From NCBI GenBank assembly GCA_964451365.1, contig CAYVIB010000010.1, forward strand, positions 75,921 through 139,920: a stretch of 64,000 nt of DNA. The letters run 5' to 3'. The notes below the pieces were generated by a model, which did no database searches, had not been told where the DNA came from, and saw only the letters and a program-made list of their open reading frames with translations. This DNA is from CAYVIB01 sp964451365. GTDB lineage: Bacteria; Pseudomonadota; Gammaproteobacteria; Pseudomonadales; Cellvibrionaceae. Positions 1 to 9,829 of this stretch are shown one piece after another. How positions within the stretch are numbered: the stretch's first letter is position 1; every line of letters begins with the position of its first letter. The position numbers were made by a program, and so were the translations under genes.

Positions 1-186
1 CAATACCCTGCCAAGCATATTCAGGTCCTGTATGGACTTGTGGTTAAAATAAACCCTGGCGGTAACCAGCAGGACCACTGCCGAGGCCATCATGAAAAGC
101 AGCACAAAACCCAGCAAGCCTATCTGCATTTTTGCGCGAAGGCTGAAGCGTTGCCACCCGCGGAAGGATTTGTTCTCGTTATTCAA
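1..186 (-). CDS. Membrane sensor protein, N-terminal fragment (YfiN-like partner of YfiR)
   Basis: Only the first 62 codons are in the window; the gene runs off the left edge. The reading opens with TTG at 184-186, directly after the TAA of the upstream yfiR-like gene, with the GGGGTGGA run of that gene's end as a possible ribosome site. The product has a basic N-terminus (residues 1-19), one transmembrane helix (about 21-42, MQIGLLGFVLLFMMASAVVL) and the start of a periplasmic stretch. In the known YfiBNR system YfiR is the periplasmic repressor of a membrane diguanylate cyclase, so a c-di-GMP or histidine-kinase output domain beyond the edge is likely. That is inference from context; the output domain cannot be seen. 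Confidence 0.7.
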   Translation of the reverse strand, partial: MNNENKSFRGWQRFSLRAKMQIGLLGFVLLFMMASAVVLLVTARVYFNHKSIQDLNMLGRVL

Positions 187-750
187 TTATTCCACCCCCA
201 GTTGAATTAGTTGGGCCGCCAGCGTGAATTCGGTTTCCTTCGCCAGTTCCCCATTAATACGGAAGCGAATACTGTCTTCGCGCTTATACAGCTCGATCAA
301 CCCGCCATGGCTGATAAACGGAGAGAATTCACCGATGGTGAGAACCTGATATGCATTGATCCGGGCTAAAATAGTGTCGACTTTTTCAACCTCGGATTCC
401 GATAAATAAAGGGCATTGCAGCCATTCAGGGAAATATCGGGTCCATACTCCCCCAGCCGGATTAACCTCAATCTGCCTTGTGGAATTGTCGCGTTATTTA
501 TCTTTTGCAGCGCAGCACCAATTTCGCCCTTCCCCAAAAAACACAGCCGCACTTCGCCCGGTTCGAGCAGGTTCTCCCGTCGGAAAGAAACAAACTTCAA
601 AAAATTGTAAACATAGGATGCCTTGATCTGATTGCTGATTTTTCTTGAGGTGGAGTCATCCTGCGCAAAGCCGGCAACGGGTATAAACAGGAACAACACA
701 ACAGGCAATAAACAGCTTGATAGAGGATGACTTAATGTGAGCCATTTCAT
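187..750 (-). CDS. YfiR family periplasmic protein (DUF4154)
   Basis: This 187-residue protein has a signal peptide (about residues 1-30, ending VAGFAQ). The DUF4154/YfiR core follows: KASYVYNFLKFVSF near the start, the RLCFLG strand, and the NGCNALYLSESE segment. The two cysteines in those last motifs match the family's redox-sensitive pattern. Known YfiR proteins bind and silence a membrane diguanylate cyclase until envelope stress releases it. Here the gene abuts a membrane sensor gene with no spacer, and lies divergent from an EAL/TonB-receptor pair. YfiR proteins often sit beside TonB receptors of this type. Family assignment is firm; the partner and signal are inferred. Confidence 0.88.
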   Translation of the reverse strand: MKWLTLSHPLSSCLLPVVLFLFIPVAGFAQDDSTSRKISNQIKASYVYNFLKFVSFRRENLLEPGEVRLCFLGKGEIGAALQKINNATIPQGRLRLIRLGEYGPDISLNGCNALYLSESEVEKVDTILARINAYQVLTIGEFSPFISHGGLIELYKREDSIRFRINGELAKETEFTLAAQLIQLGVE

Positions 751-1336
751 TCTTTTTTATCCAGCTATGGCGGATGATCTCCAGGTTTTTTATATCACGG
801 GCTTCTGCATTTTCCCGATGCACAATCATAATGCAGGCAAATGAGATACCAGGCCATAAATAAATATGCATATTATTTGTATTGCATGAGATGCGCAAAT
901 CACTTTTTGACAGGCTGGGATAAATTCAAGCGATATTCCCTCAAGTTATATTTAATTAAGCCCGTTGTTTTTATGGATATACAGGTAATAACAATATTGG
1001 CACGTATATCAACAAAAAAGTCGAATTTTAAAAAACTGAACAGATATTACTGGCTTATATTTTCATTGGCAGTTAATCTCCATCCGGAAGCGGATCACCG
1101 ATACAGGCACCCACTGTTTTATATAATGATTAAAATTTCTTTCATTATGGAAAGCTTGCTCTATAAATTTTTTATTTTTTGGAAAGCAAAATAACCAAAT
1201 GGAATAAATTTTCCTTTGGTCTTATTGACTTTCAATAAAAATTAAATTTTTTTTGCAATTAAGACTTCCTTTTGATCCTTAAACAATATACCTTCCGGTT
1301 TAGTACCGAACGATATCGAGGAGAAGTACGTAATCC
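751..1336. other. AT-rich divergent intergenic region
   Basis: About 590 bases separate the yfiR-like gene from the EAL regulator. The region is clearly AT-richer than its flanks and has no convincing coding frame. The longest frame, 841-1194 on +, has an implausible composition and no ribosome site. It presumably carries both divergent promoters, but I could not pick a unique -35/-10 pair with confidence. Confidence 0.6.
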
Positions 1337-3055
1337 ATGCTTCGATTGGAAGGAAGTCGATTACTGGTTGTCGATGATGAACCTCGTAATACCAGATTGC
1401 TCGCTGATATTTTTACCAGCAACGGCTGTGATGTTCTACCCCTGAATGACAGCGCGCAAGTGTTGGAGGCCATTCCGCGGTATGAACCCGACCTTATTAT
1501 TCTCGACGTCCTCATGCCGGGCCTGTCCGGCTTCGAGCTGACGAAGGAAATTAAATCCCGTGAAGAATGGAGGGGTATACCCATCATTCTGTTGACGGCG
1601 TTGGATGACCGCGATTTCTGCATCCACGGTCTTGAGTGTGGCGCGGAGGACTACGTCGCCAAACCATTTAGCCAGCGTGAGTTATGTGCTCGGGTTAACA
1701 ATCTGCTGATGCTCAAGAAACTGCATGATTTTGAGCGCAGAAATTTACAGCTGTTGAAGGAGTATGATTCCTTATCCGGCCTGCCGAAGAAGGAAATATT
1801 CCTCGATTTTACCAAGTCGATGTTCAAGGACAGCTCTCCCGGCGATGTCAGCATAGGAATCTGCGAAGTCGAACTGAGCAACCTGCTGATTGGACTGGAA
1901 GAAGAAGTACGGGCCCATTCAGAGCGCGTGATTTATCAAGCCGTAGTCGAGCGCATGCTGTCCATTTTCCCCCCCGGGGTTCTGTTGGGTTGCTTTGGCG
2001 CAGGCAAATTTGGCTTTGTGCTCGAAACCGACACCACAGCGGCCGGAGATCATTTAAGAAAGCTGCAAGGGCGCCTGTCCCTGCCGGTATTGGTCGATAA
2101 TAAGCAAATATATCTGCTGTTTTCCATAAGCTATGTGGAGCCGCCTATGCGAAACTGCAGTTGGGAGGAGGATTTTGCCAAGGCCGAGCTGGCGCTGCTT
2201 GAAGCCAAAAGGGAAGGTGGCAACACGCTAAAGCGCTTTGTTCCTCAAATGAATTCGCTCAGCTACGAGCGCTGGTGGATATCCCAGTCATTGCTTCAGG
2301 CGCTTCACAACAACCAGCTCGACATGCATTTTCAACCCCAGGTGGAAGTCGCCAATGAGCAACTTGTTGGTCTGGAAGCATTAATCCGCTGGCATCATCC
2401 CAAAAAAGGTTTTATCAGTCCCGCCAAATTTATTCCAATCGCGGAGGAAAACGGCCAGATCTACCCCGTGGGCCTGTGGGTAATTGACAGAGTATGCCAA
2501 CAGGTCGCGCACTGGAAATCCAAGGGAATCAACACACGAACGGCAATCAATATTTCAGGTGCCCAACTGCATAAGGAAGAGTTTACCCGGGATTTTGTCA
2601 AAATATTTTCGAAATATAACCTGGCACCGCAGGAGCTGGAACTGGAACTGACGGAAAGCAGCATTATGGACCCCAGGAGTGACAGCCAACTCCAGGAACT
2701 GCGAAACTACGGCTTTGACATTGCGATCGACGATTTCGGCACGGGCTACAGCAGCCTGGCGCATTTGAAAAAATATCCTTTTAATCATTTAAAGATCGAC
2801 CGCACGTTTATCTGCCAGATCTGCGACTCCTCGGATGATACGGCAATCGTCAAAGCCGTTCTCGCCATCGCCAGGCACATGGGCATCCAGGTAATCGCCG
2901 AAGGCGTGGAGACGCTCGCCCAACTCGAAAAAGTAAAGCAGCTCGGATGCCACAAAGTGCAGGGGTACTATTACAGCAAGCCGTTGCCGGCAAGGGACAT
3001 CTCACGGATCGTAACCAGCGGGCAGTTTCACGAAGGTAATTGTTCGAGAATCTGA
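1337..3055 (+). CDS. Response regulator with degenerate GGDEF and intact EAL domain (c-di-GMP phosphodiesterase)
   Basis: The order is REC (residues about 8-123; acidic D13/D14, phospho-acceptor D57 in ILDVLMPG, K109 in VAKPF), a degenerate GGDEF domain (about 145-300) and EAL (about 312-565). The GGDEF signature is replaced by GAGKF at 221-225, so cyclase activity is unlikely. The EAL domain keeps EAL (347-349), ELTESS, DDFGTGYSS and AEGVET, as expected for an active phosphodiesterase that hydrolyses c-di-GMP. No histidine kinase is adjacent on this strand; the divergent YfiR/sensor pair may be functionally linked. A GAGGAG run lies about 13 nt before the ATG, somewhat far for a ribosome site. 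The TonB receptor gene follows 41 nt downstream, so co-transcription is likely. Confidence 0.93.
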   Translation: MLRLEGSRLLVVDDEPRNTRLLADIFTSNGCDVLPLNDSAQVLEAIPRYEPDLIILDVLMPGLSGFELTKEIKSREEWRGIPIILLTALDDRDFCIHGLECGAEDYVAKPFSQRELCARVNNLLMLKKLHDFERRNLQLLKEYDSLSGLPKKEIFLDFTKSMFKDSSPGDVSIGICEVELSNLLIGLEEEVRAHSERVIYQAVVERMLSIFPPGVLLGCFGAGKFGFVLETDTTAAGDHLRKLQGRLSLPVLVDNKQIYLLFSISYVEPPMRNCSWEEDFAKAELALLEAKREGGNTLKRFVPQMNSLSYERWWISQSLLQALHNNQLDMHFQPQVEVANEQLVGLEALIRWHHPKKGFISPAKFIPIAEENGQIYPVGLWVIDRVCQQVAHWKSKGINTRTAINISGAQLHKEEFTRDFVKIFSKYNLAPQELELELTESSIMDPRSDSQLQELRNYGFDIAIDDFGTGYSSLAHLKKYPFNHLKIDRTFICQICDSSDDTAIVKAVLAIARHMGIQVIAEGVETLAQLEKVKQLGCHKVQGYYYSKPLPARDISRIVTSGQFHEGNCSRI

Positions 3056-3096
3056 AGTCGGGAAATCAACGCAAAAACTGGGACAAAACATCGCAA

Positions 3097-4989
3097 ATGA
3101 ATAACAACAACAGCTTTTCCTGCCTGTTTTTGTTGCTGATACTGATGACTCCACCGTGTTACGCGACAAGGTTGTACAGCACGGATAACTTTCTCTCGTT
3201 GTCGCTTGAACAGCTTGCGGAAATCAAAATCAGCTCTGTATCCAAGCAGGAGGAACAACTTGTAAACGCGGCGGCATCCATTTACGTGATCACCCGCGAT
3301 GATATTCACAACTCCGGTGTTACCAGCATTCCCGAAGCACTCAGGCTCGCGCCCAACCTGCAGGTGGCCCGTCTCAATTCGACCAATTATGCCATTACCG
3401 CGCGGGGCTTCAACGCGGTGGTAAGCAACAAACTTCTGGTGCTTATCGATGGCCGCACAATCTATACCCCGCTTTTCTCCGGCGTGTTCTGGGACCAGCA
3501 GGATCTTATCCTGGATGATATTGAACGGATCGAAGTTATCAGCGGGCCCGGCGGCACCCTGTGGGGAACGAACGCGGTAAACGGTGTAATCAATATTATC
3601 ACCCGTTCCGCCAAGGATACCCAGGGCGCGCTGGCAACCGCCTGGGGCGGTAATTTCGAACGCGCCGCCAGTGTCCGTTATGGCGGCGCCTTTGGTGAAA
3701 CCGGCAGTTTTCGTGTTTATGCCAAGGGTGTGGAACTGGACGAAACACAACGGGCCAGCGGCGGGCCGGGGCTCGACGAATTTGACAGGGTCCAGGCAGG
3801 CTTTCGTATGGAATGGGGCGATGCATCCGACCGGTACACGGTGCAGGGTGATGTCTACGAGGGGAATACCCAGCACAGGATAATTGCCGAACCGGTCGAG
3901 GTCGAGGGAAGTAACCTGTTGATGCGGTGGAACAGGCAGCTTGATAACGGTTCGGATATTCGCGTCCAGGTTTACTGGGATCATACCAAGCGCGTTGACG
4001 AAGTGTTGTTTCAACCGGAAGCGGACATTTATGACCTCGAATTTCAACACACCATTCCGCTTTCCACACATAAAATCCTGTGGGGCGGAGGATATCGCCA
4101 TGGAAGTGACGATGTCACGCCGGGCTATTTTTCCACATTTATTCCCGCAAGCCGCGATCTGAGCTGGGAAAACCTCTTCGTCCAGGACGAGATTCAGCTC
4201 AATGATAAGGTTACCGCGACGTTGGGCCTTCGATTGGAAACCAACGATTACACCGGTACCGAATATCTACCCAATGCGCGGCTGGCGTGGAAACTATCCG
4301 ACAACAGCCTGCTTTGGTCGGCGCTCTCGCGAGCCGTCAGGGCGCCGTCAAGATTCGACCGTGAGGTATATTTTCCCGCGCCGCCCAACTCGTTCGTTGT
4401 CGGCGGCCCCAATTTTGAATCCGAGGTCGCCAATGTATTTGAAGTGGGATATCGATCACTGGCATCCAATAAATTTTTCTACTCCCTTACGGCGTTTTTT
4501 CACGATTGGGATAAACTGCGAAGCGCCACAGCCGTTCCGGCGGAACTGGAAAACAAAATAAAAGGTAATGCCTACGGTCTTGAAGCCTGGGCAAATTACC
4601 AGATCACGCGAAACTGGAGGCTGAGCGCGGGCGGAACCGTGTTGGAGAAGGACCTGGAACTCGAAACCGGCAGCACCGATCCGGTGGGTATCGAAAACGA
4701 TACCTTGCATAATGATCCGGACTACCAACTGACGGCCCGCTCCCTTTGGACAATTTCCGAAAACACCATGTTCAATTTGAGCCTGCGACACATCGCTGAG
4801 TTACCCCATCCGGAAGTTCCTTCCTATACGACCATTGACGCCTATTACGGCTGGCAACCGCGGGATAACCTCGAATTGTCGCTGGCGGTACGGAACCTGG
4901 CCAACGACGAGTATCGTGAATTTGGGGAACCGGCGAACAGCAGTGAGTTCGAACGTTCCTTCTTGTTTGAAGTTACCTGGACCAATTGA
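3097..4989 (+). CDS. TonB-dependent outer-membrane receptor (YfiR-associated type)
   Basis: The start is placed at the ATG at 3097 because it gives a normal signal peptide (MNNNNSFSCLFLLLILMTPPCYA). An earlier in-frame ATG at 3040 would overlap the preceding gene and add 19 atypical residues. The plug domain is clear: SVSKQEEQLVNAAASIYVIT, IPEALRLAPNLQVARL, ARGFN, LLVLIDGRTIYTP, and DIERIEVISGPGGTLWGTNAVNGVINIIT. A beta-barrel rich in alternating aromatic strands follows to the C-terminus (FLFEVTWTN). Length (630 aa) fits the family. The substrate cannot be read from the sequence. Receptors of this group are commonly found with YfiR and GGDEF/EAL genes, as here, which suggests a signalling rather than siderophore role. 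Confidence 0.9.
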   Translation: MNNNNSFSCLFLLLILMTPPCYATRLYSTDNFLSLSLEQLAEIKISSVSKQEEQLVNAAASIYVITRDDIHNSGVTSIPEALRLAPNLQVARLNSTNYAITARGFNAVVSNKLLVLIDGRTIYTPLFSGVFWDQQDLILDDIERIEVISGPGGTLWGTNAVNGVINIITRSAKDTQGALATAWGGNFERAASVRYGGAFGETGSFRVYAKGVELDETQRASGGPGLDEFDRVQAGFRMEWGDASDRYTVQGDVYEGNTQHRIIAEPVEVEGSNLLMRWNRQLDNGSDIRVQVYWDHTKRVDEVLFQPEADIYDLEFQHTIPLSTHKILWGGGYRHGSDDVTPGYFSTFIPASRDLSWENLFVQDEIQLNDKVTATLGLRLETNDYTGTEYLPNARLAWKLSDNSLLWSALSRAVRAPSRFDREVYFPAPPNSFVVGGPNFESEVANVFEVGYRSLASNKFFYSLTAFFHDWDKLRSATAVPAELENKIKGNAYGLEAWANYQITRNWRLSAGGTVLEKDLELETGSTDPVGIENDTLHNDPDYQLTARSLWTISENTMFNLSLRHIAELPHPEVPSYTTIDAYYGWQPRDNLELSLAVRNLANDEYREFGEPANSSEFERSFLFEVTWTN

Positions 4990-5046
4990 TGGAATCCGGG
5001 CGTCTTTTATGCCCGTAGCACGGGTATGGTTACAGCGTTGGAATAG

Positions 5047-7932
5047 TCATTTAGCCGTCAATAGCGCAACAGGAAAAAATTCGAATAAATCCACCGCATT
5101 AAAACAGTCAACACTATCGTCATTAACCACCTGCACCGGCTTACCGGATAAAACATTATAAAACGCTTTTCCCGCCGCGCCCTCGATCGCCTGAACCCGG
5201 GTATTTTTCCAGTGATCCGCCAGCAGGGGATCGCCCTCGGAGCCGCCTGCCAGGCGCGCGAACCATCGCGGCGCCACCACCACAACCTCCCTTCCGTCTA
5301 ATACGCGGGAGAAGGCGCAAATATGCGCCGCCGCCGGCCCCTGAACCGCGAGGCTTTGGTAGTCCCCGCGAAGAAAAATATCCGGGTTTTCCCGACGCCA
5401 TTCCAGTATTTTCCAGGTGAGGTAAAGTTTTGCGCGGCCGCTTTGCAGGTTTTCAATGCTATTGCGCAAAAGATCCTGCAAAGTTCCGTTTTCTTCCGCC
5501 ACGACAAGTTCATCCAGCGCCTCCTGCCGGCTGGTATAATTCACCGGCTGGCGATTGTCCGGGTCTACCAGGTTGAAGGCCCACAACTCATTGCCCTGGT
5601 AAATATCGGGAACACCCGGCATGGTGAGCTTCAGCAGTGTCTGCGACAGGCTGTTCAACAAACCGAAGCGCGCCAGGCGCTGCTGAAAAGGAATAAAATC
5701 GATTAAAAACGGATTGCGTTCCGGATCGCTCAATAGTGCGTTGACGAAGTGGTGCATTGCCTCTTCATATTCCTCGTTCGGGTTCAACCATGATGTGTAA
5801 GCCTTGGCTTCGCGTATCGCCTTTAACATATAACCATCGACACGCTGCCGGAAGGTTTCCAGGTTTTTTTCGTCTACGGTTTCCAACGGCCAGCTGCCAA
5901 TCAAGGTTTGGTACAGCAGATATTCATCGTTATCAAATGGCGCCCTGTGTTCGTCAATCTGCTTTTTCTTCCCGCGATTGAAACGCTTCCAGCGGCTCAA
6001 ATGCCGCTTCCACTCGCCCGGCACCTCGGATAGCACATTAATGCGCGCGCGCACATCCTCGCCCCGTTTGCTGTCGTGGGTCGACGTGGTTACCATCGCA
6101 CCCGGCCACTGGTGCAACCGCTGCAGGTTTTCGTAATGAAACGCGTCGACGGAAATGGAAAAACCACGTGGATTAAAGCCCACGTCGTTAAGCGATACCA
6201 GATGGTTGTATATATAAAACGCGGTATCCTCCATACCCTTGGCCATCACCGGTGATGTGTACTGCTGAAAGCGCAGGCAAAACTGGGCGATGCGCCGGCG
6301 TACGCCCGGGTTGTAACGCTCCTGAAAATCGAACGTCAACAGCGATGCTATAAAATCGAACACCTGGACATCCGCCACCAGGCTGCGTTTTTTTGCCTGG
6401 GCAATGGCCCACTGCACGTAACGTCGATCCTCCTTGCTTATTCGCTGCTGGGTAATGTAAGTGCGGTATACCGGAAAACAGGCAACAATTTCCGCCAGCG
6501 CGCTGCGCAAACCATGGTAAGTGAAATCGCGTGTGTGACGACTGCGGCGGGTAATCATGTACAACAGGTTGGCCAATACGGTAAGTTCACTCGCCAATGC
6601 GCTGCGCATAATTTTTCTTTTGCTTTCGTAAAGTAGTTCGTCAAAGTCCTGCCGGTTGCCGACAACTTTTTCGTACAGGATCTTTAAATCTTTTTCCGAT
6701 CCCGGATACACGAACAAGCCATTCAGCAAATACGCGGTTTCGTATCCAGTGGTGCCCGAAACCGGCCAGTCCACTGGCAGGCGCTCGTAACTGGCGAGAA
6801 TTTTTTCAACAAAAACTGGAAATTTTTCACTCTTGTCGAAGCGGCTTTCGCCAACCAGTTTTTGCAGATCGCAATAATAGCGATAGGGATCGGTTAACCC
6901 GTCCGGGTGGTCGATACGCAAACCATCCACCTGGTCGTCACGCACCAGTTGTTTGATCAACCGGTGATTTTCCTCGAATACGTCTCCCTCTTCCACACGT
7001 ACGCCGGCCAAATCATTGATATCAAAAAAGCGGCGGTAGTTGATTTCATCCGCCGCCACCAGCCAATACGCCAAACGGTAGGGCTGCGATTCGAGCAGGC
7101 GGTGAAGCAGTTCAAAACTGTTCGGCTTTCCCGTGGCGCCATTAAATTTCGCCAGCGTCTGCTCGATACAATCGCTCAACTGCCGGCTGGTTTCCACCAG
7201 TAATGCCAGGCGCTTTTTATACGCGACCGCATTTTCCCGGCGCTGTTGCCGGCGGCGGGACGAGACCGAAGTCCCGCGCGGCAGCGAGCGGAAGTCGGTG
7301 ATAAGCGCACCGAACTCTTCCGCCACCTGCGGATTCACATCCACCTGTTGCGCCAAAAAACTGTTGGCGACATTCAATACCTGATTGTAAGTCTGCGGAT
7401 CGATGGGAAAGCGATGTTCGTAGTAGTAAACGCTGAACGTTCCTTTATCCGGATCAAATTTCAGTTCCAGTTCACCATTATCCAGTACAGTGCCGTAATA
7501 GTTACCCAGAAACGGCAGCAGGATTTTACCGCGCAATGCGGAATTGGCCGGATGCCAGTCAATATCAAAATAATGTGCGTAGCGCGAGGCTTCGCCATTT
7601 TCCAATACATCCAACCACCACATATTATCGTCGCCACCCACGCCACGGTGGTTGGGAACAATATCGACAATCTGCCCCATGCCGTGTTCGTGCAGCGTTT
7701 CGACGTAAGTGTGAAAATCATTGGCGTTGCCGATTTCGGGATTCAGGGCATTGTGGTCAACAACATCGTAGCCGTGCATGCTGCCGGCGCGCGCTTTAAA
7801 AAATGGCGAGGCGTAGACATGCGTGACACCGAGCTTGTGCAAATAAGGAATTATTTTACGCGCGTCTTCAAAGGTGAACTCGCGGTTGAACTGCAGCCGG
7901 TATGTTGCGGTGAGCTTTAAACGCTCCGTCAT
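5047..7932 (-). CDS. treY: Malto-oligosyltrehalose synthase
   Basis: TreY isomerises the reducing-end alpha-1,4 bond of maltodextrins to an alpha,alpha-1,1 bond, giving maltooligosyl-trehalose. The 961-residue protein starts with the family signature TATYRLQFNREFTF, followed by HVYASPFFKARAGSMHGYD. It carries the GH13 nucleophile D341 in DGLRIDHPDGL, the acid E376 in FVEKIL, STHDSKRGEDVRARI, and MPGVPDIYQGNELW near the C-terminus. It lies 25 nt downstream of treZ on the same strand and the two are surely co-transcribed. No glycogen-debranching treX/glgX is in the window, so the alpha-glucan supply must be encoded elsewhere. It is cytoplasmic, with no signal peptide. Confidence 0.97.
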   Translation of the reverse strand: MTERLKLTATYRLQFNREFTFEDARKIIPYLHKLGVTHVYASPFFKARAGSMHGYDVVDHNALNPEIGNANDFHTYVETLHEHGMGQIVDIVPNHRGVGGDDNMWWLDVLENGEASRYAHYFDIDWHPANSALRGKILLPFLGNYYGTVLDNGELELKFDPDKGTFSVYYYEHRFPIDPQTYNQVLNVANSFLAQQVDVNPQVAEEFGALITDFRSLPRGTSVSSRRRQQRRENAVAYKKRLALLVETSRQLSDCIEQTLAKFNGATGKPNSFELLHRLLESQPYRLAYWLVAADEINYRRFFDINDLAGVRVEEGDVFEENHRLIKQLVRDDQVDGLRIDHPDGLTDPYRYYCDLQKLVGESRFDKSEKFPVFVEKILASYERLPVDWPVSGTTGYETAYLLNGLFVYPGSEKDLKILYEKVVGNRQDFDELLYESKRKIMRSALASELTVLANLLYMITRRSRHTRDFTYHGLRSALAEIVACFPVYRTYITQQRISKEDRRYVQWAIAQAKKRSLVADVQVFDFIASLLTFDFQERYNPGVRRRIAQFCLRFQQYTSPVMAKGMEDTAFYIYNHLVSLNDVGFNPRGFSISVDAFHYENLQRLHQWPGAMVTTSTHDSKRGEDVRARINVLSEVPGEWKRHLSRWKRFNRGKKKQIDEHRAPFDNDEYLLYQTLIGSWPLETVDEKNLETFRQRVDGYMLKAIREAKAYTSWLNPNEEYEEAMHHFVNALLSDPERNPFLIDFIPFQQRLARFGLLNSLSQTLLKLTMPGVPDIYQGNELWAFNLVDPDNRQPVNYTSRQEALDELVVAEENGTLQDLLRNSIENLQSGRAKLYLTWKILEWRRENPDIFLRGDYQSLAVQGPAAAHICAFSRVLDGREVVVVAPRWFARLAGGSEGDPLLADHWKNTRVQAIEGAAGKAFYNVLSGKPVQVVNDDSVDCFNAVDLFEFFPVALLTAK

Positions 7933-7957
7933 GTGTAGTCCCTTAAAAATTCAATTT

Positions 7958-9829
7958 TCAGATTTGCAAATGCCAGGCAACTGACCAGGGCGGAAGCCGC
8001 CGCTGCAACTGATCGGAATCGTGCGTACAGTAAAGCAAGGGCTGGCCGGGCAGTTTGCTGACCGGCAAGGCATCGTCACCCAGGTTGGCCAATAACACCA
8101 GCTCACTGTCGTCCGCCAGGCGCCAGCCGATATTAAAACTTCTGGCGGTCAGCCGTTCGCACTGTTCCAGGCGGGCGGGCCCGGCACTTAAACGCGGCGC
8201 CAGCACGGTGCGGCGCAGCGTTAAAAGTTCGCGGTGAAAATCAAGCCAGCGGCGGTACTCCGGTTGCTCCGGCTGATTCCAGTCGAGCTTGCTGGATTGA
8301 AAGGTTTGCACATCCATCGGGTTGGGAATACGTTCACGCATTTGCGGATCGCGAAACTCCGGAAAGCGTGAAAATTCCGCCCGGCGTCCTTCCACCACCT
8401 TGTCCGCCAGGTCCGGTCCAAAGTCGCAGAAGAAAAGGAAAGGCTGGTCGCTGTTCCACTCCTGCCCCATGTACAGCAACGGTGGCGAAGGCGCCAGCAG
8501 CATTAGCGTGGTGATTGCCTGCAAACGTTCCGGTTTGCACAGGGTGCCTATGCGGTCGCCAAACGCCCGGTTGCCTACCTGGTCGTGGTTCTGCAAAAAG
8601 GCAACGAATGCACTTGGGGAAAGGTGGGCACTGGGTTCGCCGCGCGTTTCATTGTCGCGATAAACAGAAGGTTCGCCCTGATAGGCAAACCCTTCGGCCA
8701 GGCAACGCACCAGATGGCGCACCGGGTCGTCCGCATAGTCGCGATAGTAACCGCCGCCTTCACCGGTCAGCACCGCATGCATGGCATGGTGAATATCGTC
8801 GTTCCATTGCGCGTCGTAATAGCCATCACCACCGCCATGGTGTTTCAGGTAATGCGCCTTGTTGGAATCGTTTTCCAGCACCAGGTGAATATGACGATCT
8901 GTCTTTTTTCGCGCGCGGCTGGCGAGTTCTTCCAGAATATCCGGCGTGGAGTCGTCGAGAATGGCGTGCACGGCATCGAGTCGCAACCCATCGAAGTGAT
9001 ATTCGTCCAGCCAGTAAAGCGCGTTTTCAATATAAAACTCGCGTACCCATTTACTGTACCTGCCGTCAAAATTAATTGCCGCGCCCCACGGTGTGTGGTG
9101 ACGCTCGGTAAAAAATTCCGGAGCACAGGTGTGCAGGTAATTGCCCTCCGGCCCGAAGTGGTTGTACACCACATCGAGAAATACCATCAGGCCGCGTTCG
9201 TGCGCGGCATTAACCAGTGCTTTCAAATCCTCGGGCCGGCCGTAACGGCTGTCGGGGGCGAACAGGTATACACCATCGTAACCCCAATTGCGCGCGCCGG
9301 GAAAATCCGCCACCGGCATCAGCTCGATGGCGGTAATGCCCAAATCCACCAGATAGTCGAGTTTTTCCTGAACCCCGGCGAAGGTGCCTTGCGGTGTAAA
9401 CGTCCCTATATGCAATTCGTATATGACCGCCTCTTCCCAGGGGCGACCGCGCCAATCGCTGTCCGACCATCGCCACGCCGACGGGTCGATAACCTCGCTG
9501 GCCTGGTGCACATCGTCCGGCTGGAAGCGCGAAGCCGGGTCCGGCACCGGGTCTTTTCCGTCCACGGAAAACCGGTAACGGCCGCCGGGGCCAACGGCGT
9601 CTGTTTCGCAATGAAACCAGCCATCCCCGCTCGCTGTCATCGGCAGTTTTTGCCTGCTGTCCCGGTCGAGAAAAAGTTCGACCTGTTTTGCCGACGGCGC
9701 CCACAGACCAAAACGCATCCGACCGTTGTCGAGTACCTGCGCGCCAAAAGGCATCTGATGAATTCGCTTGCTGTCCCCCACTGCCTGCTCCTCGGATAGT
9801 TTCCTGTTCGCTGTTTTTCTGTCCACCAT
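7958..9829 (-). CDS. treZ: Malto-oligosyltrehalose trehalohydrolase
   Basis: TreZ cleaves maltooligosyl-trehalose to free trehalose and a shortened glucan. The protein (623 aa) has an N-terminal CBM48-like domain (FGLWAPSAKQVELFL) and a GH13 barrel with YELHIGTFTPQGTF, IELMPVADFPGARNWGYDGV, VYNHFGPEGNYL, nucleophile D285 in GLRLDAVHAI, acid E319 in HLVLEND, and NHDQVGNRAFGDR. It is first in the treZ-treY operon. The ATG at 9827-9829 has no strong ribosome site; Met26 (MPFGAQVL), just before the conserved domain, is an alternative start. The trehalose produced is a compatible solute, in keeping with the ectoine genes elsewhere in the window. Confidence 0.97.
   Translation of the reverse strand: MVDRKTANRKLSEEQAVGDSKRIHQMPFGAQVLDNGRMRFGLWAPSAKQVELFLDRDSRQKLPMTASGDGWFHCETDAVGPGGRYRFSVDGKDPVPDPASRFQPDDVHQASEVIDPSAWRWSDSDWRGRPWEEAVIYELHIGTFTPQGTFAGVQEKLDYLVDLGITAIELMPVADFPGARNWGYDGVYLFAPDSRYGRPEDLKALVNAAHERGLMVFLDVVYNHFGPEGNYLHTCAPEFFTERHHTPWGAAINFDGRYSKWVREFYIENALYWLDEYHFDGLRLDAVHAILDDSTPDILEELASRARKKTDRHIHLVLENDSNKAHYLKHHGGGDGYYDAQWNDDIHHAMHAVLTGEGGGYYRDYADDPVRHLVRCLAEGFAYQGEPSVYRDNETRGEPSAHLSPSAFVAFLQNHDQVGNRAFGDRIGTLCKPERLQAITTLMLLAPSPPLLYMGQEWNSDQPFLFFCDFGPDLADKVVEGRRAEFSRFPEFRDPQMRERIPNPMDVQTFQSSKLDWNQPEQPEYRRWLDFHRELLTLRRTVLAPRLSAGPARLEQCERLTARSFNIGWRLADDSELVLLANLGDDALPVSKLPGQPLLYCTHDSDQLQRRLPPWSVAWHLQI

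Noticed and set aside
841..1194. 117-codon + frame in the AT-rich region before the EAL gene
   Set aside because: Lys/Ile/Tyr-rich chance frame, no ribosome site, no recognisable domain.
3028..4101. 357-codon minus-strand frame across the TonB receptor gene
   Set aside because: Antisense to a receptor with clear plug motifs; no independent evidence.
8585..9799. 404-codon + frame across treZ
   Set aside because: It lies entirely antisense to treZ, whose GH13 motifs are unambiguous; its own translation has no family features.
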